Origin: Egibacter rhizosphaerae
GTDB lineage: Bacteria; Actinomycetota; Nitriliruptoria; Euzebyales; Egibacteraceae
Reading direction: 5' to 3'
DNA: 64,000 nt
NCBI RefSeq assembly: GCF_004322855.1
Contig: NZ_CP036402.1
Coordinates: 2,108,001 to 2,172,000 of the forward strand
Part shown: positions 14,685 to 23,753 of the stretch, one piece after another
Numbering within the stretch: the stretch's first letter is position 1
How the letters are laid out: each line of letters starts with the position of its first letter
Notes under the pieces: model-generated
What the model was told of the DNA's origin: nothing
Database searches by the model: none
What the model saw: the letters and a program-made list of their open reading frames with translations, nothing else
Position numbers and translations under genes: made by a program

Positions 14685-16649
14685 ATGCGCACCGAGCCGT
14701 ACGGGGCCTGGGAGTCACCGATCTCGCCCGAACTCGTGGTGCAGGGAGCGCGCCGCCTCGGTGAGCTGCGTGTCGACGGGGCCGGCCTCTGGTGGCTCGA
14801 GCAGCGGCCCGACGAAGGCGGCCGCACCGCGATCGTGCGCCGCGACCCGGACGGCACGGTGGCCGATGTCACTCCTGAGGAGGCGAACGTTCGCACCCGG
14901 GTGCACGAGTACGGCGGCGGCGCCTACGCGGTCGACGACGGCACGTGCTGGTACACCGAGTTCGAGGATCAGCGCATCCACCGCCTCGACCCGGGAGGGG
15001 CGCCGCGACCGATCACCCCCGAGCCGAGCGAGCCCGCCGCGCTGCGCTACGCCGACCTCACCCCGACCGCGGACCGTCGACACCTGCTGTGCGTGCGCGA
15101 ACGCCACCACGGCCCGGCCGCGACCGACGTCGTCAACGAGCTCGTCGCGGTCCCCGCCGACGGGCAGGGCGCGCCGACGCGCCTGGCCGGCGGGCACGAC
15201 TTCGTCGCCGCCCCGCGGCCCAGCCCCGACGGGCGGCATCTGGCCTGGGTGGGATGGGACCACCCCAGCATGCCCTGGGACGAGACGACGCTGTGGGTCG
15301 CACGGCTCGAGGGGACCGCCGTGTCCCGGCCCGCGGCCGTCGCCGGCGGCCACGGCAGTGGTGAGAGCGTGATCCTGCCCACGTGGGCGCCCGACGGCGC
15401 GCTGCACTTCATGAGCGATCGGTCCGGCTGGTGGAACCTCCACCGGGTCGAGGATCCGGACGCCGCCGCGGACCGGCAGCCGCAGAACCTCGCGCCGGTC
15501 GCCGACGACCTCGCCCTGCCGCCGTGGCAGTTCGGCCAGACCCCGGCGGCCTTCCTCGACGACGGCCGGATCGCCGTGGTGCGGATCGAGGACGCCGTGG
15601 AGCGGCCGGCCCTCCTCGATCCCGCCGCGGGGACCGTCACGCCGCTGCCGGTCGCACACACCGTCTGCCGCAGCCTTGCCACCGACGGGCGGCGGCTCTG
15701 GTACGTGGGCGCGTCCCCCCGGCTCTTCGAGGAGATCGTGGAGGTGGACGTCGCCGCCTCGACGTGTGAGCCACGCAGCGTCCATCGCTCCCGCGACCTG
15801 CCGGTCGATCCGGACTGGCTGCCCGAGCCCGAATCGGTGTGGCTGCCGACCGGGGACGGAGAGCGGACCCAGGCCTTCGTCTACCCACCGACGAGCCCGA
15901 CGCACCGGGGCCCGGAGGGAGAACGGCCCCCGGCGATCGTCACGAGCCACGGCGGCCCGACCGGCCACAGCCCGCCGTCGCTGTCGTTGTCGACGGCGTT
16001 CTGGACCAGCCGCGGCTTCGCCGTCGCGGACGTGAACTATCGCGGCAGCACGGGTTTCGGACGGGCCTACCGTGACGCGCTCAAGGGACGATGGGGCCTC
16101 GCCGACGTCGACGACTGCGCTTCCTCCGCACGGTTCCTCGCCGAACGCGGGGACGCCGACCCGACACGTCTGGCCATCCGCGGCGGCAGCGCGAGCGGCT
16201 ACACGACGCTCTGCGCGCTGACGTTCACCGACACCTTCGCGGCCGGCGCGAGCCACTTCGGCGTCGCCGATCCCGCCCTGCTCGCCGAGGAGACCCACAA
16301 GTTCGAGTCCCGCTACCTCGACGGCCTGATCGCACCGTTCCCCGAGCGGCGCGACGTCTACGACGCGCGCTCACCGTTGCAGCACGCCGGGCAGGCGAGC
16401 TGTCCGATCATCCTGCTGCAGGGCCTCGAGGACCTCGTGGTGCCCCCGTCGCAGGCGGAGGCGATGGTCGCCGCCCTCGCCGAGCGCGGAATCCCGCACG
16501 CGTACGTCGCCTTCCCGGACGAGCAGCACGGCTTCCGCAAGGCCGAGAACCAGATCGCCGCGCTCGAGGCCGAGCTGTCGTTCTACCTACAGGTGTTCGG
16601 CCTCGAGCACCCGCCCGACCTTCCGCGCGTATCGTTGCGCGGGGCGTGA
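14685..16649 (+). CDS. S9 family prolyl oligopeptidase / acylaminoacyl peptidase
   Basis: 654 aa serine peptidase with an amino-terminal beta-propeller-like half (about residues 20-370) and a carboxyl alpha/beta-hydrolase domain. HGGPTGHSPP marks the start of the catalytic domain, and NYRGSTGFGRAYR follows. The nucleophile Ser is in RGGSASGYT (about 502), the Asp in QGLEDLVVPPSQ (about 581) and the His in PDEQHGFR (about 614). Such enzymes cleave short peptides or acylated amino acids in the cytoplasm. GAGGGGGCGGG precedes the ATG. It sits 51 bases after the transglutaminase-like gene. Confidence 0.92.
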   Translation: MRTEPYGAWESPISPELVVQGARRLGELRVDGAGLWWLEQRPDEGGRTAIVRRDPDGTVADVTPEEANVRTRVHEYGGGAYAVDDGTCWYTEFEDQRIHRLDPGGAPRPITPEPSEPAALRYADLTPTADRRHLLCVRERHHGPAATDVVNELVAVPADGQGAPTRLAGGHDFVAAPRPSPDGRHLAWVGWDHPSMPWDETTLWVARLEGTAVSRPAAVAGGHGSGESVILPTWAPDGALHFMSDRSGWWNLHRVEDPDAAADRQPQNLAPVADDLALPPWQFGQTPAAFLDDGRIAVVRIEDAVERPALLDPAAGTVTPLPVAHTVCRSLATDGRRLWYVGASPRLFEEIVEVDVAASTCEPRSVHRSRDLPVDPDWLPEPESVWLPTGDGERTQAFVYPPTSPTHRGPEGERPPAIVTSHGGPTGHSPPSLSLSTAFWTSRGFAVADVNYRGSTGFGRAYRDALKGRWGLADVDDCASSARFLAERGDADPTRLAIRGGSASGYTTLCALTFTDTFAAGASHFGVADPALLAEETHKFESRYLDGLIAPFPERRDVYDARSPLQHAGQASCPIILLQGLEDLVVPPSQAEAMVAALAERGIPHAYVAFPDEQHGFRKAENQIAALEAELSFYLQVFGLEHPPDLPRVSLRGA

Positions 16650-16852
16650 GCCTCGCCGTGGGTGGAGGGCTCTGGGCCGCCGGCGACGACACCTTCCACC
16701 AGTGGCTGTGGGGACGCGTCCACGCGTGAACTTCCGCGGGGGCGTGCGGTGAGCGCGCACACCCTCGAGGGCGGGACCGAGAAACCCGCCGGTGGCGCGG
16801 AAGCGAGCGAAATCTGCGGCCATTCAGCGCCGAAACCACGTTTGCGCACCAC
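16650..16852. other. Intergenic region upstream of the nitronate monooxygenase-like gene
   Basis: About 300 bases separate the peptidase from the next start at 16951. A 27-codon frame (16646-16729) overlaps the peptidase stop but has no recognisable product. The base composition is less GC-rich from 16800 onward, where the promoter of the next gene is expected. No terminator hairpin with a T-run was seen. Confidence 0.5.
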
Positions 16853-16896
16853 CTACGCTGGCGTAGGCTACGGACCCGTAAGCTACGCTTGCGTAG
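16853..16896. promoter_or_regulatory. Array of palindromic operator-like sites
   Basis: Two nearly identical 14-bp palindromes, CTACGCTGGCGTAG (16853-16866) and CTACGCTTGCGTAG (16883-16896), have centres 30 bases apart. A weaker palindrome TACGGACCCGTA (16869-16880) lies between them, giving roughly 15-base spacing, and the whole block is itself a larger inverted repeat. This is the layout of a repressor operator, for example of a TetR-family protein, about 55-100 bases upstream of the following GTG start. The regulator is not encoded nearby. Confidence 0.7.
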
Positions 16897-16950
16897 GTGC
16901 TCCAGAGCCCGGCGCCTACCCCACCCCGGAGCCGCTTCCGAGGAGGCACC

Positions 16951-18447
16951 GTGCGCACGACCATCCACCCTGCCCGCACACCCGTCGCCGAACGCGGCCC
17001 GCTGCCCGAGATCATCCAGGGCGGCATGGGCGTCGCGGTCAGCCACTGGCCGCTCGCCCAGGAGGTGGCCCGATCAGGGGGCGTGGGCGTCGTCTCGGGC
17101 ACCGCGATCGGCGTCGTCGTCGCCCGCCGACTGCAGGACGGCGATCCGGGCGGACACATGCGCCGCGCCCTCGAGGCGTTCCCGATCCCCGGGGTCGGCG
17201 AGCGCATCATCGACCGCTACTTCGTCGAGGGCGGCCGCCCCGCCGGCAAGCCCTACAAGGCGGTGCCCGCCTGGAACCTCACGCCGAAGCGGCCGCTGGT
17301 CGAGTTGACCGTCGCCGCGAGCTTCGCGGAGGTCTTCCTCGCCGCCGAGGGGCACGACGGGCCCGTCGGGGTGAACCTGCTGCACAAGGTGAAGCTCCCG
17401 AATCCGGCCACGCTGTACGGGGCGGTGCTGGCCGGCGTCGACGTGGCCGTGATGGGTGCGGGTATCCCCCGCGACATCCCCGCGATGCTCGACCGGCTGG
17501 CGACCCACGACGTGGTCGAGATGGCGGTCGAGGTCGCGGGCGAGAAGAACCCCGAGGACGGCTACCTGCGCTTCGACCCGCGGGAGCTGTGGACCGACCC
17601 CAAGAGCGGGGAGGCCCACGAGCCGATCGAGGTCGGACGCCCCAACTTCCTGGCGATCGTCAGTTCCGCGACGCTCGCGGCGGCGCTCGCCCGCGATCCG
17701 GTCACCTGCCCGGACGGGTTCGTCGTCGAGGCCCACGTGGCCGGCGGCCACAACGCCCCGCCGCGAGGACGCCTGCAGCTCGACGACGAGGGACAGCCCG
17801 TCTACGGCGCCAAGGACGAGGTCGACTTCGACAAGGTGGCCGATCTGGGTCTGCCGTTCTGGCTCGCGGGCGGGCAGGGTCATCCCGGCGCGATCGCGGA
17901 CGCCCGGTCGGTGGGCGCACGCGGCATCCAGGTCGGCACCGCCTTCGCCATGTGCCAGGAGTCGGGCATCAGCGAGCCGCTGCGCCAGAGCCTGTTGCAG
18001 CAGGCCCTTGCGGGTGAGGCGAAGGTCCGCACGGACGCCCACGCGTCCCCCACCGGCTTCCCGTTCAAGGTCGCCGAGATGGAGGGGACCATGGACGATG
18101 CGGAGGTCTACGCGCAGCGCGAGCGCATCTGCGACCTCGGCTTCCTCACCCACACCTACCGACGCGAGGACGGCAAACTCGGTCAACGCTGCCCGTCCGA
18201 GCCGGTCGAGGACTACGAGAAGAAGGGCGGCGACGTCGCCGAGACCGAGGGCCGCAAGTGCCTGTGCAACGGGCTGCTCGCCACCGCAGGGTTCGCCCAG
18301 ATCCACAAGGGCGTCACCGAGGCGCCGATCGTGACCTCCGGGGACGACCTCGTGCACGTCGCTCGGTTCGTGCCCGACGGTGCGCAGGACTACTCGGCGC
18401 GGGACGTCCTGCACCGTCTCGGCGTGGAGGTCACGCAGCCGGCCTGA
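16951..18447 (+). CDS. Nitronate monooxygenase / 2-nitropropane dioxygenase-family flavoprotein
   Basis: 498 aa. The amino end EIIQGGMGVAVSHWPLAQ and GGVGVVSGT are the FMN-barrel start of the NMO/2-nitropropane dioxygenase family. EAHVAGGHNAPPRG, FWLAGGQGHP and GIQVGTAFAMCQESG are the phosphate-binding and active-site segments. It is longer than typical NMO (about 350 aa), with a Cys-containing carboxyl extension (KCLCNGLLATAGF), resembling a larger subgroup. It may oxidise nitronates or act on an acyl carrier substrate. The GTG at 16951 was chosen because GAGGAGG lies 5 bases upstream. An upstream ATG at 16897 would place the start next to the palindromes. Confidence 0.8.
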   Translation: MRTTIHPARTPVAERGPLPEIIQGGMGVAVSHWPLAQEVARSGGVGVVSGTAIGVVVARRLQDGDPGGHMRRALEAFPIPGVGERIIDRYFVEGGRPAGKPYKAVPAWNLTPKRPLVELTVAASFAEVFLAAEGHDGPVGVNLLHKVKLPNPATLYGAVLAGVDVAVMGAGIPRDIPAMLDRLATHDVVEMAVEVAGEKNPEDGYLRFDPRELWTDPKSGEAHEPIEVGRPNFLAIVSSATLAAALARDPVTCPDGFVVEAHVAGGHNAPPRGRLQLDDEGQPVYGAKDEVDFDKVADLGLPFWLAGGQGHPGAIADARSVGARGIQVGTAFAMCQESGISEPLRQSLLQQALAGEAKVRTDAHASPTGFPFKVAEMEGTMDDAEVYAQRERICDLGFLTHTYRREDGKLGQRCPSEPVEDYEKKGGDVAETEGRKCLCNGLLATAGFAQIHKGVTEAPIVTSGDDLVHVARFVPDGAQDYSARDVLHRLGVEVTQPA

Positions 18448-18470
18448 TCGTCGCGGGTCGGCAGGCGTGG

Positions 18471-20237
18471 TCAGTCGAGCTCGCGCAGGCGGCCGCCCTC
18501 GAGCCTGACGACCCGGTCGGCGTGCCGCCGGGCGACGGCACGGTGGCTGACCGCGAGCACGGTGCTCGACCCGTCCTCGCGGAGGGCCTTCCACAGCGCC
18601 TGCTCGGTCTCGACGTCCACCGCGCTCGACAGGTCGTCGACGACCAGTAACCGGGGGCGATGCGCCAACGCCCGCGCCGTCGCGGCCCGCTGCACCTGTC
18701 CCCCCGACAGCCGAACACCGCGCGAACCGACCACCGTGTCGAGCCCGTCGGGCATCGCGGCGACCTCGGCGGCGATCTGGGCCCGCTCCGCTGCCGCGTG
18801 GAGTTCCTCGTCGTCGAGGTCGCGCCCCAGCCGCAGGTTGTCGCGCAGCGGCTCGGTGAACAGCCGGGGCACCTGCGCGACGTAGGCGGCGTTCGGGGGC
18901 ACCATGTGCGCGGCGAGGTCGGCGATCGGCTCGCCGTCCCAGCGCACCTCGCCCTCCGTGGGCAGCAGGCCGAGCAGGGCGCGCAGGAACGTGGTCTTGC
19001 CGGCCCCGACCGGACCCGTGACCACCGTCACCGTGCCGGCCGGCAGGTCGAGGTCGACCCCCGCGATGCCCGGGGTGCCGTCCCGGTGCAGGGCCGCGAG
19101 ACCGCGCACCTCGACCGCGACCGGTCCGGCAGGCGCACCCGGGGGGTCGTTGCGGATCGGGGTCTCTCCCGGCTGGTCGATCACCCGGGTGAGCGCCTCG
19201 ACGCGCTCGTCGCGGGGTGCGACCGCCCGGTGGGGATCGTCACCGGGCAACAGCCGAGCCAGCCGGTTGGCGGCCACCTGCAGGTGGCGACCGCGGCTGA
19301 CCAGCAGCCCGGCGAACAGTGGCAGCGCCACCAGCGTCGTCGCGTACGACGCGACCAGGGTGAGGTCCCCGACGGACAAGACCTCGTCGCGCAGGCCACC
19401 GGCCGCCACGAGCAGCACGAGGCCGATCGTGACGGGCACCGAGGCGGTGTTCGCGCCGCGGAGCGCGTCCTCGAGCAGCCGGTCGCGCAGCGCGGTCGTG
19501 CGCCGGCGCGCGTTGCGGACGGCCAGGCGGTCGACCACCGCCCGCTCCGCGCCCGCGGTCTTGATCGTCAGCACCGAGGCGAAGGCGTCGCCGAGGAACC
19601 CGGTCACGCCCTCCGTCGCCTCGCGGTCGGCGCGGCGCCACCGGCGCAGCCACGTCGCGAGTGCGTTGTTCAACGCGAACGACACGGCGACCGGCACGAG
19701 CACCACGGCGGCGACGAGCGGATCGATGCCCGCCATGATCGCCAGCGCCGCGACCGCGAAGACCACGACCCCGGCGGCGTCCATCCACGTGTCGACGAAG
19801 ATCGTGGCGTCGTCGACGTCGTCGCGGAACACGGTCACCGCCGCCGCCGGATCCTCGACGGGCCTCGCGCGTCGGTCCGGCTCGCGGGCGAGTTGGCCGT
19901 CCAGAAGGTTGGCCCGCATCTGGGTCTGGCTGATCACCCACCACCGGATCCACGTGCGTAGCGCTCCACCGAACACGACGATTCGCGTGGCCTCCGCCGC
20001 CAGCACGAGCCCGCCGATCCCCACCAACGATCGCAACGGCGCGCCAGCAGCGATGGTGTCCACGAGCCACCGCAGTCCCAACCCGAACGCGAGCGGCAGG
20101 ACCCAGAAGCCGACCCAGAGCGCGAGTGCTCCCCAGAAGAGCCCGGGACGGAAGCGAGCGATCGCCGCGCCGATGCGCAGGACGTCGCGGACCGTCGCGT
20201 CACCGTCGGCGGCGGCCCGGCCGCTCGGGGCGCTCAT
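18471..20237 (-). CDS. ABC exporter half-transporter with degenerate Walker B
   Basis: 588 aa fusion of a six-helix membrane domain (about residues 15-310) and an ATPase. Walker A is TGPVGAGKTT, the signature is RLSGGQVQRAA, and Walker B reads LLVVDDLSSAVD, with Asp in place of the catalytic Glu. Switch His is in AVSHRAV. The ATG start overlaps the stop of the partner gene 20234-22060. The pair matches a heterodimeric exporter in which this subunit contributes the weak Walker B. The substrate (drug, lipid or peptide) cannot be told from the sequence. Confidence 0.9.
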   Translation of the reverse strand: MSAPSGRAAADGDATVRDVLRIGAAIARFRPGLFWGALALWVGFWVLPLAFGLGLRWLVDTIAAGAPLRSLVGIGGLVLAAEATRIVVFGGALRTWIRWWVISQTQMRANLLDGQLAREPDRRARPVEDPAAAVTVFRDDVDDATIFVDTWMDAAGVVVFAVAALAIMAGIDPLVAAVVLVPVAVSFALNNALATWLRRWRRADREATEGVTGFLGDAFASVLTIKTAGAERAVVDRLAVRNARRRTTALRDRLLEDALRGANTASVPVTIGLVLLVAAGGLRDEVLSVGDLTLVASYATTLVALPLFAGLLVSRGRHLQVAANRLARLLPGDDPHRAVAPRDERVEALTRVIDQPGETPIRNDPPGAPAGPVAVEVRGLAALHRDGTPGIAGVDLDLPAGTVTVVTGPVGAGKTTFLRALLGLLPTEGEVRWDGEPIADLAAHMVPPNAAYVAQVPRLFTEPLRDNLRLGRDLDDEELHAAAERAQIAAEVAAMPDGLDTVVGSRGVRLSGGQVQRAATARALAHRPRLLVVDDLSSAVDVETEQALWKALREDGSSTVLAVSHRAVARRHADRVVRLEGGRLRELD

Positions 20238-22060
20238 GCGGACCCCCAAGGGTCGTCGTGGTCGATCGGGAAGACCGGCTCCTCGTCGGCGGCCTCGGTG
20301 GCGAGCAGGCGCGCCAGGTGCGATCCCGAGTCGGCGGCCAGCTCGCGGGTCGGGCCGTGCTCGACGACCCGACCGGCGGCCATGACCGCGGTGGCATCGC
20401 AGGCACGGATCGTCGACAGCCGGTGGGCGATGACGACGCTCGTGCGCCCGGCGAGCAGCCGCGCGGTGGCCGCGTCGATGCGGGCCTGAGTGGCCGGGTC
20501 GACCCGGCTCGAGGCCTCGTCGAGCACGACGACGCCGGGGTCGCGCAGGAACACCCGGGCCAGGCCGAGCAACTGCGCCTGGCCCGCGGACGTGCCCGAG
20601 CCGCCCGCACCGAGCTCGGTGTCGAGGCCGCCGGGTAGCGCCTCCAGCCACGCGCCGAGCCCGAGCTCCCCGAGCAGGGCCCGCAACGTCGCGTCGGGCG
20701 CCGGGGTCGCGCCGAACAAGGTGAGGTTGTCGCGCAGGGTGCCGCGCAGCAACTGCACGTCCTGCGTCACGATCGCGAGCCGCGCACGGCGGCTGTCGTC
20801 GGCCACGTCCCGCAGGTCGAGGCCTCCGACGCGCACCGCTCCCTTCGTCGGATCCATGAGGCGGAGGGCCAGCCGCGCGAGGGTCGTCTTGCCGCACCCG
20901 GTCCGCCCGACGAGGCCCAGCGTGGTGCCGGCAGGCACCGACAGGTCGACCTCCTCGAGCACGGGCACGCCGTCGTCGGGGTAGGCGAAGCCGACACCGT
21001 CGCACACGACGGACAGCGGGCCGGGCGGCAGCCGCGCATCGCCTCCGGGCTCGAGGCTCGGCTCGGTGTCGAGCAGTCCGGCGATGCGGGCCGCACCGGC
21101 GGCGGCGCGCTGGACCTCCTGCAACTGCTCGGAGACCTCCTCGAGCGGCCGGCGCAGCACGTCGACGTACTGCCACAGCAGCACCACGGTCCCGAGCGTT
21201 ACCGCGCCGGTGAGGTGCAGCCAGCCGCCCGCGAGCAGCATGCCGACCGCGGCCAACGCCGACAGCGCGGTGAGGGTGCCCCACAGGTCAGCCTGCCGCG
21301 CGAACGCCCAGCGAGACGACGTCAGCAGCTCGGCGCTCGCCTGGTGCAGCCGCGCGAGCGCGTGGGGAGCGGCGCCCAGCGCACGCAGGTCCTCGGCTCC
21401 GGCAAGGCGCTCCTCGACCGTGCCGTGCACGCGCGCCTCCGCGCGACTCTGCGCGGTGGAGGCCGGCACGGCGTGGTCGCGCAGCCGCACCACGAGGAGC
21501 GCCCCGACCGCGACGAACGCGCCCAGCCCGGCGGCGACCCGCCAGTCCTCGCGCGCGACGAGAACCATCGCGCCGCCGAGCATCAGTGCCGCCACTGCGA
21601 CGCGCACGACGAAGTCGGTTATGAACCGCGCGATCTCGGTCGCGTCGCCGTCGACGCGCTGGATCAGGGCGCCCGGCCGGGTGTCGCGGTGGTAGGCGAG
21701 GTCGAGCCGCAGGGCGTGCAGGGCGGCACGCTCACGCAGCGCGTTGGTCGCGTCCCACGCGACCCGGTTGGCGGCGTAGGTGACCCCGACGGTGGCGAGC
21801 TGCGCGCCGACCCCCACGGCGAGGTAGGCGCCGGCGATGCCGAGCAGCACCCCCAGCGCCGCCCCTTCGAGGGCCGAGTCGATGAAGGCTCGCAGCAGCT
21901 GCGGTCCCGCGAGCGGCAACGCGCTCGCCACCGCGAGGACGAGAGCGAGGACCGCCACCCGGCCCCGGTGAGGCCGCACGAGGTCGGCGAGCAGGCGCCA
22001 GTGGGCGGCGGGGGTCGTGACCCGACGGGACGGGCGCAGCGATCGGTGCAGGAGCGACAT
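20234..22060 (-). CDS. ABC exporter half-transporter with degenerate signature motif
   Basis: 608 aa, membrane domain then ATPase. Walker A is GRTGCGKTTLARL, Walker B VVVLDEASSRVD with the Glu intact, and switch His in IAHRLST. The signature reads GTSAGQAQLLG instead of LSGGQ. It therefore pairs with the next gene: this Walker A/B plus the partner's good signature makes one active site, and the other site is degenerate. The ATG at 22060 (a GTG lies just before it) has GAGG upstream. Upstream lies a 424-base non-coding stretch. Confidence 0.9.
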   Translation of the reverse strand: MSLLHRSLRPSRRVTTPAAHWRLLADLVRPHRGRVAVLALVLAVASALPLAGPQLLRAFIDSALEGAALGVLLGIAGAYLAVGVGAQLATVGVTYAANRVAWDATNALRERAALHALRLDLAYHRDTRPGALIQRVDGDATEIARFITDFVVRVAVAALMLGGAMVLVAREDWRVAAGLGAFVAVGALLVVRLRDHAVPASTAQSRAEARVHGTVEERLAGAEDLRALGAAPHALARLHQASAELLTSSRWAFARQADLWGTLTALSALAAVGMLLAGGWLHLTGAVTLGTVVLLWQYVDVLRRPLEEVSEQLQEVQRAAAGAARIAGLLDTEPSLEPGGDARLPPGPLSVVCDGVGFAYPDDGVPVLEEVDLSVPAGTTLGLVGRTGCGKTTLARLALRLMDPTKGAVRVGGLDLRDVADDSRRARLAIVTQDVQLLRGTLRDNLTLFGATPAPDATLRALLGELGLGAWLEALPGGLDTELGAGGSGTSAGQAQLLGLARVFLRDPGVVVLDEASSRVDPATQARIDAATARLLAGRTSVVIAHRLSTIRACDATAVMAAGRVVEHGPTRELAADSGSHLARLLATEAADEEPVFPIDHDDPWGSA

Positions 22061-22444
22061 CACGGAGCCTCTGAGCGCACGTGGGCGGATGCGAAGGGGC
22101 GAGGACCGGCGAGGGGTCGTCCGGTGCCGGCCCGGCGGGCGCGCGGTGGTGGCGCTAGCGCGGTCGCCGTTCGGACACGAGTCGCCCGTGGCCCTCGGCA
22201 GCGATGCCGATCCACATCGTTGGCGCCCCCTGCGTCCGTGCCGTGGCACTCCGTCGCGACGTCGCTCGACGTCGCACGTGAGCGTACGCGGTCCGTGCTG
22301 CGGGGGTCAACGGCCACCCCGCCAGGGTCACACCGGTCGGGCTCTCCGCGCGTCGGACGACCCGTTCGGGACCCTCGGTCCGTCGCAGGGACGTTGGTCC
22401 CGCCAGCGAGTGACCTTCGACATAACGATTAGTTAGGCAGTAAG
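22061..22444. other. Divergent intergenic region between ABC exporter and copper lipoprotein
   Basis: The 424 bases from 22061 to 22484 carry the promoters of the leftward exporter pair and the rightward copper protein. Frames on both strands here have no recognisable product and look like chance openings in high-GC DNA. An A/T-richer island at 22415-22450 is the likely promoter of the copper gene, but no convincing -35/-10 pair could be fixed. The last 40 bases form a hairpin, listed separately. Confidence 0.5.
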
Positions 22445-22483
22445 GGATACTCCTCCGGCGAAGGACCACGCCGAGGAGGATCC
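22445..22483 (+). promoter_or_regulatory. Hairpin covering the ribosome site of the copper lipoprotein gene
   Basis: GGAT-A-CTCCTC-C-GGCG (22445-22460) pairs with CGCC-GAGGAG-G-ATCC (22469-22483) around an 8-base loop. The stem has 14 base pairs with one bulge and one mismatch. The right arm contains the GAGGAGG ribosome site, and the ATG follows at 22485. If transcribed, the site would be occluded, suggesting translational control by protein, metal, heat or coupling; the signal is unknown. Confidence 0.55.
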
Positions 22484-22484
22484 C

Positions 22485-23624
22485 ATGAACTGGACGCGAC
22501 CAGGCCTGCTGCTGGCCGCCCTGGCTGCGATCGTGCTACTGGCGGCAGCCTGTGCAACCACCGAGGACTCCGGCGTCGCGGAGGGCGGCCCCGAGGACCT
22601 GGACCTGCCCGACACCGCGAACAACGAGGGCGGCGCCGACGAAGGCGCCGACGAGCCCGCGGACCCCGAGCTCGCCGCCAATGAGGGCGACGAAGCGGAC
22701 GAGGACGGCGGGGACTACGTCGAGCTCGACCCGAACGCCGCGCCGGGTCACGACTTCGAAGCACGCGACCCCCGCCTCGACCCCGCCCCGGAGGGCGACC
22801 ACCACGAGATGGAGATCCGCGCGACCGAGATGGAGCAGGAGGTCGCACCGGGCGTCACCCAACGCGTCTGGGGCTACAACGACCAGGTTCCCGGCCCCGT
22901 GATCCGCGGGTCGGTCGGCGACACGTTCGAGATCACGTTCATCAACGACGGCGAGATGGGTCACTCGATCGACTTCCACGCCTCGAAGGTCGCCCCGAAC
23001 GAGGAGATGCGCACCATTCAACCCGGCGAGGAGCTCACCTACGAGTTCGAGGCGCAGCACGCCGGCATCTTCATGTACCACTGCGGCACGGAGCCGGTGC
23101 TGCAGCACACCGCCCAGGGCCAGCACGGCGCGGTCATCGTCGACCCGCCCGACCTCGAGCCCGTCGACCACGAGTTCTGGCTCGTCCAGCACGAGTACTA
23201 CTTCGGGGAGCAGGGCGGGATCCAGGACTACGACAAGATGGTCGACCGCGACTGGGACGCCGTCGTGTTCAACGGCTACCCCGCCCAGTACGCCCACGAA
23301 CCGATCGACGACGTCGAGCCGGGCGAGCGCGTCCGCGTGTGGCTGCAGAACAACGGACCCAGCGCGTCGAGCTCGTTCCACGTGATCGGCACGATCTTCG
23401 ACACGGTCTTCAAGGAGGGCTCCTACCAGCTCCGGCCGGACGAGGAGACCGAGGGTGGCGCCCAGGTGCTCGGCCTGCAGGCCAGCCAGGGGGGCTTCGC
23501 CGAGTTCACCTTCGACACCGACGGCGTCTACCCGTTTGTTGACCACGAGTTCGCGGACATGGCCCAGGGCGCGGTCGGCGTCTTCGAGGTCGGTGACGTG
23601 GACGCCGACGAGGACGGCCACTAA
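22485..23624 (+). CDS. NirK-like two-domain copper oxidase, lipoprotein
   Basis: 379 aa. It begins with a lipobox signal (LLAAAC, Cys about 23) and an acidic Asp/Glu/Ala linker to about residue 90. Two cupredoxin domains of the copper nitrite reductase type follow. MGHSIDFH (about 159-166) and MYHCGTEPVLQH (about 200-211) supply type 1 and type 2 copper ligands of domain 1, and SSFHVIG (about 299) the type 2 His of domain 2. The position of the usual axial Met reads QGQHG, so the axial ligand appears to be Gln. It probably acts outside the membrane as a nitrite reductase or related oxidase. The next gene encodes a possible electron donor. Confidence 0.85.
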   Translation: MNWTRPGLLLAALAAIVLLAAACATTEDSGVAEGGPEDLDLPDTANNEGGADEGADEPADPELAANEGDEADEDGGDYVELDPNAAPGHDFEARDPRLDPAPEGDHHEMEIRATEMEQEVAPGVTQRVWGYNDQVPGPVIRGSVGDTFEITFINDGEMGHSIDFHASKVAPNEEMRTIQPGEELTYEFEAQHAGIFMYHCGTEPVLQHTAQGQHGAVIVDPPDLEPVDHEFWLVQHEYYFGEQGGIQDYDKMVDRDWDAVVFNGYPAQYAHEPIDDVEPGERVRVWLQNNGPSASSSFHVIGTIFDTVFKEGSYQLRPDEETEGGAQVLGLQASQGGFAEFTFDTDGVYPFVDHEFADMAQGAVGVFEVGDVDADEDGH

Positions 23625-23649
23625 CACCGGGACCCCACCGAACCGGGCC

Positions 23650-23676
23650 GCGCGGGGTGGTCGCACCACCCCGCGC
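23650..23676 (+). terminator. GC-rich hairpin after the copper oxidase gene
   Basis: A perfect 11-bp inverted repeat (GCGCGGGGTGG / CCACCCCGCGC) with a 5-base loop lies 25 bases after the stop. No T-run follows, so it may be a GC-type terminator, an RNA-stabilising element or an attenuator between the two copper genes. Confidence 0.5.
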
Positions 23677-23753
23677 ACTCGCACCCGGCGTCGTGCCATC
23701 CACCCACGACCACACACACACGACCACCCGACACAGCCGAAAGGACGACACCG

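Noticed and set aside
16646-16729. 27-codon frame overlapping the S9 peptidase stop by GTGA
   Set aside because: No ribosome site of its own, no recognisable motif and no clear coding bias; probably chance.
22155-22469. 104-codon minus-strand frame in the gap upstream of the exporter
   Set aside because: Composition is Arg-rich and disordered, there is no good ribosome site, and it covers the promoter region of the copper gene.
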